From Aeromicrobium chenweiae (GTDB lineage Bacteria > Actinomycetota > Actinomycetes > Propionibacteriales > Nocardioidaceae): DNA of 64,000 nt. Shown piece by piece: positions 44,539-54,280 of this stretch. The notes under the pieces were generated by a model. The model worked only from the letters and a program-made list of their open reading frames with translations, was not told where the DNA came from and searched no databases. Each line of letters opens with the position of its first letter. Position 1 is the first letter of the stretch. Position numbers and translations under genes: made by a program. Location of the stretch: positions 2,914,001 to 2,978,000 of the forward strand of contig NZ_CP026952.1 in NCBI RefSeq assembly GCF_003065605.1. The letters are read 5' to 3'.

Positions 44539-45439
44539 GCCGCAGCCCGGGCGGCGCCGACTCCACAGGCCCACGGTGGCTGAGCGCCAGCCACGCCACG
44601 GCCCCGAGCACCAGCACCCCGCCGACGAGCTGGACCCCGCTGAGCGTCTCCTGCAGCAGCCACGTCGCGAGGGCGACGGTCACGACGGGCTCGAGCGTCG
44701 ACAGCACGGACGCCGAGGTCGGTCCGAGCAGCGCCAGCCCGGCGAAGAAGGCCAGGATGGCCACCACGGTGCAGATGACGGCGATCGCGAGCAGATCGGC
44801 CCATCCCGTCGCGCTGGACGGGAACGCCGGCGGGCGGCCCGTGGCCCAGAGGATCAGCACGATCGTCCCGCACACCCCCGTCGCGGCGACGCAGACGATC
44901 GTCGCTACTGCGACGACGTCCATCCCACCGGTCACGACCGACCCGACCGTGATGTAGATCGAGTAGACCACCGCAGCGCCGATCCCGAGCACGATCCCCA
45001 GCGGCCGTCCGGTCCCCCCACCGACGACCAGCGCGGTGCCGGCCAGGGCCAGCACCAGGGCGCCGGCCGTCACCGCCGAGATGCGCTCACGCAGGAAGAC
45101 CGCCGCCAGCACCGCGACGAAGGCCGGGAAGAGGTACAGGAGCAGGGCGACGAGGCTCGCCTGGGCGTGCTCGAGCGCAAGGAAGTAGCAGTACGACTGC
45201 CCGACGTACCCGATGCCGCCCATCGCGGCCACGGGTGCGCACCGCCGCAGCGGGGGCAGCGCGACACCGCGCACCCGCATCACGCCGACCAGGACCAGCG
45301 AGGCCAGGGCGAACCGCACGAGGATCAGCGCCGGGGTGTCGATCCCGTCGTCGTGCGCCCACACCCCGAAGATGGCCATCGACCCGAACGCCGCGGCCGA
45401 CAGCGCGATCAGCATCGCGCCGGTCAGCCGTGACGACAT
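44519..45439 (-). CDS. EamA/DMT-superfamily transporter
   Basis: 306 residues with ten predicted spans in two EamA repeats (SAAAFGSMAIFGVWAHD near 14-30; second repeat from about 150). Such proteins export amino acids, purines or other metabolites. ATG at 45439, four bases after purH, on the same strand, so it may be cotranscribed with purN-purH. The 3' end overlaps the TetR gene by 20 bases. Confidence 0.9.
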   Translation of the reverse strand: MSSRLTGAMLIALSAAAFGSMAIFGVWAHDDGIDTPALILVRFALASLVLVGVMRVRGVALPPLRRCAPVAAMGGIGYVGQSYCYFLALEHAQASLVALLLYLFPAFVAVLAAVFLRERISAVTAGALVLALAGTALVVGGGTGRPLGIVLGIGAAVVYSIYITVGSVVTGGMDVVAVATIVCVAATGVCGTIVLILWATGRPPAFPSSATGWADLLAIAVICTVVAILAFFAGLALLGPTSASVLSTLEPVVTVALATWLLQETLSGVQLVGGVLVLGAVAWLALSHRGPVESAPPGLRLRPGRD

Positions 45440-45443
45440 CGGA

Positions 45444-47000
<1,557 letters not shown>

Positions 47001-47013
47001 GCCAGCTCTTTCG

Positions 47014-47658
47014 TCAGGGGTGGTCCGGGCCGGGCCGCACGGCCCGGTCCTCGAGGTGGAAGCCTTCTCGCGCCAGGGTGCCGACCCACTCGACCAGCAT
47101 GGCGCGCTCGCTCGTCTTGATCCGCTCGTGCAGGGAGCTCTCGTCGTCGCCGTCCAGCACGGGCACCGCGACCTGGGCCACGATCGGGCCGGTGTCGACG
47201 CCCTCGTCCACGACGAAGAGGGTCGCGCCGGTGACCTTGACGCCGTACGCGAGGGCGTCCCGCGGTCCGTGCATGCCGGGGAAGGACGGCGACAGCGCCG
47301 GGTGGGTGTTGAGCGTGCGTCCGCCGAACAGCGCCAGGAAGGCGGGCCCCGTGAGCTTCATGAACCCGGCGAGGACGACGAGGTCGGGGTCGTACGACGC
47401 GACCTTGTCGGCGAGTGCGACGTCCCAGGCCGGACGGTCCTCGAACTCCGACGTGCGGAGCACGAAGGTCTCGATGTCGTGGCGCTCGGCGCGGGCCAGG
47501 CCCTCGATGCCGTCGCGGTCGGCGCCGACCGCGACGATCGTCGCGCCGTACTCAGGATCCGTGGACGCCTCGATCAGCGCCTGCAGGTTCGTGCCGCTGC
47601 CAGACACGAGGACGACCAGTCTCGCTGGTGTCCGAGGGGCGGGAGGCACGGCCACCAC
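47014..47658 (-). CDS. purN: Phosphoribosylglycinamide formyltransferase
   Basis: 214 residues. Ribose-phosphate loop GSGTNLQAL near 20-28, folate site with the catalytic Asn-x-His ([12 protein letters not shown] near 105-116) and the Asp of DEGVDTGPI. Third step of purine synthesis. The start at 47658 lies 107 bases inside the upstream DUF6350 reading frame, an unusually long overlap. Alternative downstream starts would cut into the conserved beta strand. Confidence 0.95.
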   Translation of the reverse strand: MVAVPPAPRTPARLVVLVSGSGTNLQALIEASTDPEYGATIVAVGADRDGIEGLARAERHDIETFVLRTSEFEDRPAWDVALADKVASYDPDLVVLAGFMKLTGPAFLALFGGRTLNTHPALSPSFPGMHGPRDALAYGVKVTGATLFVVDEGVDTGPIVAQVAVPVLDGDDESSLHERIKTSERAMLVEWVGTLAREGFHLEDRAVRPGPDHP

Positions 47659-48766
47659 GATAGTGGTTGAGCACCGCGCCGATCGCGCCGCCCACCGCCA
47701 TGACGGGCACGGCCACCAGCAACGGGGTCAGGAGCGGCGGTCCGGCGTCGGCCATCCGGCCCGGACCGATCGCGCCGCGCGACAGGGCGACCAGCACGCC
47801 GAGGGCGAATCCGGCCAGCGCGCCGGCGGCGCAGCCGAGCGCGAGCCGTGCCAGGACGCCCTCGCGCGTCCCGGGCACGAGCCGCCAGCCGCACAGGACG
47901 CCGGCGAGCAGCGGGACGAGGCCCAGCACGAAGACCCACTCGGGGAACTCCCCCGGCGACGGCAGGCCGGCCAGCAGCGGGAAGCCGGGCACCTGGCCCA
48001 GCTGCGCACCGGTGAGGTCCACCGAGGTGTCGGTCCCGAGCGCGAAGCCGGGACCGAGCAGGACCGAGGTCGTCCACAGGACGAGGGTCGGCACCGCGAG
48101 CAGGGAGCCCAGGCCGAGCACGATCCCGCCACCCGGTCCGGGGTCCAGCAGCGCCCACAGGTCCCCTCCGCGGGCGACGCCGCGGATCAGCAGCACCGCC
48201 ACGACCGCCGTCGCGCTGACCAGCACGGCCGCGACGCCGGGCACCGCGGCCCGGACGACGGCTCGGACGTCCTCGGACGACGTGAACCACCACCGCTCGG
48301 CGTCGCCGTGCCGGCGGATGGAGCCGATCGCGGCGCCCAGCCCGCCGACCACGAACGCCGCGACGGCCGCCCGCACGGAGGACACGTCGACCCCGCCGGC
48401 GTTCGTCACCGTCGCCGCCAGGCCCGCGATGACGCCGTACGCCCCCGCGGACGACGCAGCGAACGCCGCGAGGTCATGCAGCGGGTCGGACACGATCCAG
48501 CTGGCCACTCCCGCCACCACGGCGAGGCAGACGAGCGTCGCGCCCACCGGGACGAGACCGATGGAGACCGGGCCGGCGTCGATGCCCGATCCCATCGCGA
48601 CGAGCCAGGTCCGGACGCTCGCCCGGGCGACCGACGTCACGGACAGGTCGGACACGCCGCGGGCCAGCAGCACCAGCACGGCGGAGGCACCGATCGAGAC
48701 GAGGGCGGCGACAACGGCGGTCAGGAAGGCCGGCCGGAGGTAGGACGACTCAGCGGGCTCGGACAC
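47552..48766 (-). CDS. DUF6350 multi-spanning membrane protein (PerM-like)
   Basis: 404 residues with eleven or more hydrophobic segments and no enzymatic motif. It matches the DUF6350 family found beside purN-purH in actinobacteria; mycobacterial relatives (PerM) affect cell division under stress. GTG at 48766 (another GTG immediately before) is preferred to an upstream start because the hydrophobic domain begins just after it. The last about 35 codons overlap purN and are hydrophilic and poorly constrained. Divergent from the sigma-like fusion gene. Confidence 0.85.
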   Translation of the reverse strand: MSEPAESSYLRPAFLTAVVAALVSIGASAVLVLLARGVSDLSVTSVARASVRTWLVAMGSGIDAGPVSIGLVPVGATLVCLAVVAGVASWIVSDPLHDLAAFAASSAGAYGVIAGLAATVTNAGGVDVSSVRAAVAAFVVGGLGAAIGSIRRHGDAERWWFTSSEDVRAVVRAAVPGVAAVLVSATAVVAVLLIRGVARGGDLWALLDPGPGGGIVLGLGSLLAVPTLVLWTTSVLLGPGFALGTDTSVDLTGAQLGQVPGFPLLAGLPSPGEFPEWVFVLGLVPLLAGVLCGWRLVPGTREGVLARLALGCAAGALAGFALGVLVALSRGAIGPGRMADAGPPLLTPLLVAVPVMAVGGAIGAVLNHYRGGRASRPSDTSETGRPRVWQRHEPAGADRGVHGS

Positions 48767-48834
48767 CACTTCATCATCCCCTGTAAAGTTGGCGCGTCGC
48801 ACACAGGCACGCCGAACGCCGAAGGAGGCAGGAG

Positions 48835-50673
48835 ATGACCCGCGTCGACGAATTCGACAACTTCTACTCCTCGACCTTCGCCGAGGTGGTCCAGGTCACC
48901 TACGCCGTCTGCGGCGACCGACAGGTCGCGTACGAGGCGACTGTCGACGCGTACCGGCGGGCCTGGCGCGACTGGTCCAAGATCCGCGATCGCGACCCCA
49001 TCTCGTACGTCCGCACCGAGGCGTGGAAGCTCACGGCGCTCAGCCGCGGCACCCACCCGCTGCGCAAGCGCAACGAGGACGACAGCGACACCGCCCTGCT
49101 GACGGCGCTGCACAACCTCGCGGTCGACGACCGCCGCCTCATCGTCCTGATGACGCTGGGCAACACCGATCTCGAGGAGGCCTCCCGCGAGGTCGGCCTG
49201 CCCGCCGAGGAAGGCATCGAGAACGTCACGACGGCCCTCGCGGCGCTGGAGGAGGCCCTCGGCGAGGGCATCGACGCGATCGAGCGCCGCATGCACGGCC
49301 TGTCGGCGGCCACCGAGTCCCTGTCCGTCCCCTCCGCGACGGACGTCCGCAGCGCGGCCCGGCGCGGTCGCCGGCGCAACACCATCCTGCTCGTCGCCGC
49401 AGCGCTTGCCCTGATCGTCGGCGGCGGCTTCGTCGCGACCGACGGTGACGCCCTCGCGACCAGCGGCGAGCTGCCGACCCGCCAGAAGTTCGGCGACGAG
49501 ACCCCCGTCAAGCTCGACGCCCGCGAGGTGAGCGCCGACAACCTGCTGTCGGCCAAGCAGGTCAGCGCCCTCGACCCGGCCCGCACGTGGAAGGTCGAGA
49601 GCACCGACGAGGACGTCAAGAACACGACGCCCTACGCGACCTGTCCCACCAAGCGGTTCGCCGACCCGGACCCCGAGAAGGTCTTCGTCCGCACGTTCAC
49701 CGCCGCCGGCGCGACCACCGAGCGCGTCGCCCAGGCGATCGAGGTCTCCTCCAGCGAGAAGGTGGCCACGGCCTCGTACCGGCGGCTCGTGCAGTGGTAC
49801 GCCGACTGCGAGCACCCCCGCGTCGAGCTCGTGGCGGCCTACACGGTCAAGCGTCCCTTCGGCGACTTCCAGATCCTCAAGCTGCGCTCGCACCGTGAGC
49901 CGCAGCGCACGTTCACCGTCGGGTTCAGCCACTCCGGCACGATCACCAGCACGCTCGTGCACGAGGTGGACGGCGTCAAGGGCCCCAGCATCGAGACGTT
50001 CGCCCGTACGCTCAACGACTCGGTCGCGAAGGTCTGCAAGGACAGCGGCGGCGAGTGCTCCCAGTCGATCCAGGTCATGCGCACCGATCCCCCTGCGACG
50101 TCCGAGGCCCCGTCGTTCCTCGGCATCGTCGACCTGCCGCCCATCGCCGACATCGACAAGGTCTGGGCCGCGGCCCGCGTGGACCCGCGCAACAACCCGG
50201 CGGCCACCCTGTGCGACAAGGCCGACTTCACCCGCAAGGGCGTCAGGGCGGCCGACTCGCGCATCTACGTGCTCTACCAGGCCGACAACCTGCCCAAGGA
50301 GTTCGGCGTCGCCGAGACCGTGGCGCAGTTCCGCTCGGGCGGACAGGCCAAGGCGTTCGTGAGGACCGTCGAGAAGCGCATCAGGTCGTGCGACGACAAG
50401 ATCCTGTCCGCGCGCACCAAGCAGGACGCCGTGATCAACAACCCGGCCTTCTCCGGACGCGCCTGGCGGGTCAGCTTCGAGATCTCCGACAAGAGCAAGA
50501 AGCGGGTCTACTACCGCACGGCCATCATCCGTCGCGGCAAGTACGTCGCCCAGGTGACGTTCACCCCGGCCGGTGCGTACGACATCACCAAGCGCGAGTT
50601 CATCCAGATCGCCACCCGGGCCGGGACGCGCCTCAAGTACGCCGAGCCGACGCAGACCACCCCCACCCCCTGA
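48835..50673 (+). CDS. ECF-sigma-like/transmembrane/sensor fusion protein
   Basis: 612 residues in three parts. Residues about 5-140 resemble an ECF sigma factor of the SigE-like actinobacterial type: a region-2-like block (FDNFYSSTFAEVVQVTYAVC, then AYRRAWRDW) and a region-4-like block (LHNLAVDDRRLIVLMTLGNT then EEASREVGLPAEEGIEN). A basic patch (RRGRRR) precedes one transmembrane helix at about 183-203. The remaining 400 residues are outside the membrane and appear to contain two repeated modules, each with a pair of cysteines, reminiscent of the PknH extracellular sensor. Some sigma core residues look eroded, so it may instead be a sigma-derived signalling or DNA-binding protein. ATG at 48835 with GGAGG upstream. 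Monocistronic, between DUF6350 and sucCD. Confidence 0.7.
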   Translation: MTRVDEFDNFYSSTFAEVVQVTYAVCGDRQVAYEATVDAYRRAWRDWSKIRDRDPISYVRTEAWKLTALSRGTHPLRKRNEDDSDTALLTALHNLAVDDRRLIVLMTLGNTDLEEASREVGLPAEEGIENVTTALAALEEALGEGIDAIERRMHGLSAATESLSVPSATDVRSAARRGRRRNTILLVAAALALIVGGGFVATDGDALATSGELPTRQKFGDETPVKLDAREVSADNLLSAKQVSALDPARTWKVESTDEDVKNTTPYATCPTKRFADPDPEKVFVRTFTAAGATTERVAQAIEVSSSEKVATASYRRLVQWYADCEHPRVELVAAYTVKRPFGDFQILKLRSHREPQRTFTVGFSHSGTITSTLVHEVDGVKGPSIETFARTLNDSVAKVCKDSGGECSQSIQVMRTDPPATSEAPSFLGIVDLPPIADIDKVWAAARVDPRNNPAATLCDKADFTRKGVRAADSRIYVLYQADNLPKEFGVAETVAQFRSGGQAKAFVRTVEKRIRSCDDKILSARTKQDAVINNPAFSGRAWRVSFEISDKSKKRVYYRTAIIRRGKYVAQVTFTPAGAYDITKREFIQIATRAGTRLKYAEPTQTTPTP

Positions 50674-50730
50674 GCGACCCAGCGGACTGAGGACCGGTCC
50701 CCCCGGTCGGTGTTCCGGCCCCGGACGCAC

Positions 50731-50767
50731 GAGAGCCCCCGGCGCAACCAACGCGCCGGGGGCTCTC
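50731..50767. terminator. Bidirectional terminator between the sigma-like fusion and sucD
   Basis: GAGAGCCCCCGGCGC (50731-50745), loop AACCAAC, exact complement at 50753-50767: a perfect 15-base stem between convergent genes, 57 and 11 bases from the two stop codons. Confidence 0.9.
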
Positions 50768-50778
50768 GCCGTGAGGTC

Positions 50779-51675
50779 CTACAGACCCTTGAGGATCTCC
50801 CGCATGAGGTCAGCGGTCTCGGACGGCGTCTTGCCGACCTTGACGCCGGCAGCCTCGAGGGCTTCCTTCTTGCCCTGTGCGGTGCCCGCACCGTCGGACA
50901 CGATGGCGCCGGCGTGGCCCATCGTCTTGCCCTCGGGGGCGGTGAAGCCGGCCACGTAGCCGACGACCGGCTTGGTGACGTGGGCCTTGATGTAGGCCGC
51001 GGCCTTCTCCTCGGCGTCTCCACCGATCTCGCCGATCATCACGATCGCCTTGGTCTCGGGGTCGGCCTCGAACGCCTCGAGGGCGTCGATGTGCGTCGTG
51101 CCGATGATCGGGTCGCCGCCGATGCCGATGGCGGTCGAGAAGCCGAAGTCGCGCAGCTCGAACATCATCTGGTAGGTCAGCGTGCCCGACTTGGAGACGA
51201 GACCGATCGGACCCGAGCCGGCGATGTTCGCCGGCGTGATGCCCGCGAGCGCCTCGCCCGGCGTGATGATGCCGGGGCAGTTCGGGCCGATGATGCGCGT
51301 CTTCTTGCCCTGGGCGTACGCCCAGAACTCGGCGCTGTCCTGGACCGGCACGCCCTCGGTGATGATGACCAGCAGGCCGATCTCGGCGTCGATGGCCTCG
51401 ATGACGGCGTCCTTGGTGAACGCCGGCGGGACGAAGGCGACCGACACGTCGGCGCCCGTCTTCTCGATGGCCTCGGCGACCGAGCCGAACACGGGGAGCT
51501 CGACGGTGTTGCCGTCGGCGTCCTTGTGCTCGACCGTCGTGCCGGCCTTGCGTGCGTTGACGCCACCGACGACATCCGTGCCGGCTGCGAGCATGCGGGC
51601 GGTGTGCTTGGAGCCCTCGCCGCCGGTGATGCCCTGGACGATGACCTTGGAGTCCTTGGTCAGAAAGATTGCCAT
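50779..51675 (-). CDS. sucD: Succinate-CoA ligase alpha subunit
   Basis: 298 residues. CoA-binding Rossmann domain at the N-terminus ([15 protein letters not shown] near 15-29) and the phosphohistidine in GHAGAIV near 250-256. With SucC converts succinyl-CoA to succinate with nucleotide triphosphate formation. ATG at 51675, nine bases after sucC. Confidence 0.97.
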   Translation of the reverse strand: MAIFLTKDSKVIVQGITGGEGSKHTARMLAAGTDVVGGVNARKAGTTVEHKDADGNTVELPVFGSVAEAIEKTGADVSVAFVPPAFTKDAVIEAIDAEIGLLVIITEGVPVQDSAEFWAYAQGKKTRIIGPNCPGIITPGEALAGITPANIAGSGPIGLVSKSGTLTYQMMFELRDFGFSTAIGIGGDPIIGTTHIDALEAFEADPETKAIVMIGEIGGDAEEKAAAYIKAHVTKPVVGYVAGFTAPEGKTMGHAGAIVSDGAGTAQGKKEALEAAGVKVGKTPSETADLMREILKGL

Positions 51676-51684
51676 GTCTGCCCC

Positions 51685-52851
51685 TTAGCCGTTCGCCAGT
51701 TCGGCGGCCTTGTCGGCCGCGCCGTCCATCGTGTCCACCTGGGTGACGAGCGGGTGGTTGAGCTCGTTGAGGATCGCACGACCCTCCTCGACGTTGTTGC
51801 CGTCGAGGCGGACGACCAGCGGCTTGGAGGCCTCGTCACCGAGGAGCTCGAGAGCGCCCTTGATGCCGTTGGCGACCGCGTCGCAGGACGTGATGCCGCC
51901 GAAGACGTTCACGAACACGCTCTTGACCTGCGGGTCGTTCAGGATGACGTCCAGGCCGTTGGCCATGACCTCGGCCGACGCTCCTCCGCCGATGTCCAGG
52001 AAGTTCGCGGGCTTGACGTTGCCGTGCTTCTCACCGGCGTACGCGACGACGTCGAGGGTGCTCATGACGAGTCCCGCGCCGTTGCCGATGATGCCGACCT
52101 CACCGTCGAGCTTCACGTAGTTGAGGCCCTTCGCCTTGGCCTTCGCCTCGAGCGGATCGGCTTCCTCGTGGATGACGAATTCCTCGTGCTCGGGGTGACG
52201 CACCTCGGAGGCGTTCTCGTCCAGCGAGACCTTGCCGTCGAGCGCCTCGAGCTTGTCGCCCTCGAGACGGGCGAGCGGGTTGACCTCGACGAGCGTGGCG
52301 TCCTCCTCCACGAAGACCTTCCACAGCGCCTGGACCATGGCCACGGCCTGGTCGGCGAGCTCGGCGGGGAACTTGGCCTCCTCGACGATCGCGCGGGCCT
52401 TGGCCTCGTCGACACCGGTGCCGGCGTCGATCGGGATCTGGCGCACGGCCTCGGGGTTGGTCTTGGCGACCTCCTCGATCTCCACACCACCCTCGACGCT
52501 AGCGATGCAGAGGTAGCTGCGGTTCGAGCGGTCCAGCAGGAAGGAGAAGTAGTACTCCTCGACCGGCGGGGTCGCGGGCGTGACGAGCACACGGTTGACC
52601 GTGAGGCCCTTGATCTCCATGCCCAGGATGTTGGAGGCGTGCTCGAAGGCGTCCTCGGGGGTCTTGGCGATCTTGACGCCGCCTGCCTTGCCGCGGCCTC
52701 CGGCCTTGACCTGAGCCTTGATGACGGTGACGCCACCCATCTGCTCAGCTGCGTTCTTGGCCTCGTCGGCGGTCTGGACGACAACGCCGAGCGTCGTCGC
52801 GACCCCATGCTTGGCGAAGAGCTCCTTCGCCTGGTATTCCATCAAATCCAC
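51685..52851 (-). CDS. sucC: Succinate-CoA ligase beta subunit
   Basis: 388 residues, ATP-grasp fold. [14 protein letters not shown] opens the domain; the GTG at 52851 adds VDL before it, as in other actinobacterial SucC proteins. ATP-grasp loop [18 protein letters not shown] near 43-60. Cotranscribed with sucD and possibly with the small gene upstream. Confidence 0.96.
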   Translation of the reverse strand: MDLMEYQAKELFAKHGVATTLGVVVQTADEAKNAAEQMGGVTVIKAQVKAGGRGKAGGVKIAKTPEDAFEHASNILGMEIKGLTVNRVLVTPATPPVEEYYFSFLLDRSNRSYLCIASVEGGVEIEEVAKTNPEAVRQIPIDAGTGVDEAKARAIVEEAKFPAELADQAVAMVQALWKVFVEEDATLVEVNPLARLEGDKLEALDGKVSLDENASEVRHPEHEEFVIHEEADPLEAKAKAKGLNYVKLDGEVGIIGNGAGLVMSTLDVVAYAGEKHGNVKPANFLDIGGGASAEVMANGLDVILNDPQVKSVFVNVFGGITSCDAVANGIKGALELLGDEASKPLVVRLDGNNVEEGRAILNELNHPLVTQVDTMDGAADKAAELANG

Positions 52852-52941
52852 GGTGTGTTCCGTCCTCAGTTGGAAGTTCCGCTGCACTCGCGGTCGGCCG
52901 AAGGCCGCCACAAATGAGCCTGTGCGACTCTAGCCGTTAAC

Positions 52942-53244
52942 TCAGCGTTCACGAGCGTTGGCTGCGTCACACCCTGTAGCCATCTCGTCAGACCCTGTAC
53001 CCAGCTCGGGGGCGGCGACACCCAGCTCGGCGCAGAGGGCCCGGAGGCGTTCCAGGTCGCTGTCGTCCCCGTCAACGACGAGACGGGACGCGTCCTCGGC
53101 GACCGCGGTGCGCGCGAGCTGCTCGGCGGACTGCCCGCCCCCGACGAGCACGACCTCGTGCCCCTCGTCGCGCAGCCGGTGCGCGATCGCGGCCAGGCGG
53201 GTGTCGGCGCCGAATGACCCCACGACGATGCGGTTCCTGGCCAT
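52942..53244 (-). CDS. Cobalamin-binding-domain-like small protein lacking the cobalt-ligand histidine
   Basis: 100 residues. IVVGSFGADTRLAAIAHRLR followed by GHEVVLVGGGQSAEQLARTA follows the Rossmann-like B12-binding fold of methylmalonyl-CoA mutase (strand, D-x-H-x-x-G loop, helix, strand). The loop here is D-T-R-L-A-A, so the His that coordinates cobalt is missing. It is the gene just before sucC on the same strand, 90 bases away. Likely a structural remnant or regulatory module; function unknown. The last about 20 residues are disordered-looking. Confidence 0.65.
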   Translation of the reverse strand: MARNRIVVGSFGADTRLAAIAHRLRDEGHEVVLVGGGQSAEQLARTAVAEDASRLVVDGDDSDLERLRALCAELGVAAPELGTGSDEMATGCDAANARER

Positions 53245-53404
53245 GGATCGATGCTCCCACAGCGGTGAGTGCGCTCACAGTTTGAGCCCTGCCCCCGCGG
53301 GGAACCGCATTTCTGACGGCACCTGGACGAATTCGGTTTCCCCGCCACCCGCCGGTGGGCTAGGCTCGGCGAGTTCCTGTCTTCACCCCCCGGAGGTTTT
53401 CTGC

Positions 53405-54220
53405 GTGACTTCGTCTGCGCCTAAACGCCGACTTGACGTCCGTCAGGAGACCCCTACCCGCGTGGCCGGCAAACGTGCCGCCCAGCGACGCAGGTCCCGC
53501 AAGCGTTTCACCCCCACTCCAGCCATGGCCGGTGCGTGTGCACTGATCCTGGCTGCTTTTGGTTCTGCGGTCGTCGGCGGCAACACGGACGCCAACTCGC
53601 TGAAGGCAGACAAGTACCAGACCATCTCGCAGAGCTACACGGGTCCGGACGAGGCGGCCGGCGGTGACGTCGACGTCAGCCGCGACTTCAACCGCACCGC
53701 GCAGCTCAAGCAGACCAAGGCGCAGGCCGCGCAGGTGCAGGCCGCGCAGCAGGAGCAGCGCGAGCTCGCTGCGAGCGTCGACAAGCAGCTCAAGACCAAG
53801 CTGAAGGCCCGTCAGTGGGTGCTGCCGGTCACCGGCTACCACCTGACCGCCCGGTTCGGTCAGCGCAGCGGCCTGTGGTCGACGACCCACACCGGCCTGG
53901 ACTTCGCGGGTCCCGCCGGCAGCACGATCGTCTCGGTCGCCGCCGGCACGGTGAAGTCGACCGGCTACGAGGGCGCCTACGGCAACCGCACGGTCATCAC
54001 CTTGACCAACGGCCCGGACGCCGGCACCGAGATCTGGTACTGCCACCAGAGCAAGATCTCCGTCTCCCCCGGCGACACCGTCGGCGCGGGCGACACGATC
54101 GGCTACTCCGGCTCGACCGGCAACGTCACCGGCCCGCACCTGCACCTCGAGGTGCACCCGGCCGGCGGCGGACCGATCGACCCGTACGCCGCGCTCGCCG
54201 CGCACAACGTCACTCCCTGA
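53405..54220 (+). CDS. M23 family (LytM-like) peptidoglycan endopeptidase, membrane-anchored
   Basis: 271 residues. Basic N-terminal tail (RRRSRKRF), one membrane span or uncleaved signal near 41-60, a Gln/Ala-rich coiled coil (about 95-130), and a C-terminal M23 domain with zinc ligands in HTGLDFA and HLHLE (GPHLHLEVH near 244-252). GTG at 53405 with GGAGG eight bases upstream. Cleaves peptidoglycan cross-links or activates amidases at division. Convergent with pcrA. Confidence 0.92.
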   Translation: MTSSAPKRRLDVRQETPTRVAGKRAAQRRRSRKRFTPTPAMAGACALILAAFGSAVVGGNTDANSLKADKYQTISQSYTGPDEAAGGDVDVSRDFNRTAQLKQTKAQAAQVQAAQQEQRELAASVDKQLKTKLKARQWVLPVTGYHLTARFGQRSGLWSTTHTGLDFAGPAGSTIVSVAAGTVKSTGYEGAYGNRTVITLTNGPDAGTEIWYCHQSKISVSPGDTVGAGDTIGYSGSTGNVTGPHLHLEVHPAGGGPIDPYAALAAHNVTP

Positions 54221-54280
54221 CGCCGCCCAGCGCGCAGCGCCGCAGGGTCGTGCGCGAGGACGCCCGGCGCCCCGCCGTGG

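Noticed and set aside
48721..50751. Minus-strand open frame opposite the sigma-like fusion gene
   Set aside because: Shadow frame rich in Arg/Gly/Val with no domain; the plus-strand protein has clear membrane and sensor architecture and a ribosome site.
50710..52917. Plus-strand open frame opposite sucC and sucD
   Set aside because: It spans two genes and the gap between them, which no real antisense gene would need; composition is that of a GC shadow.
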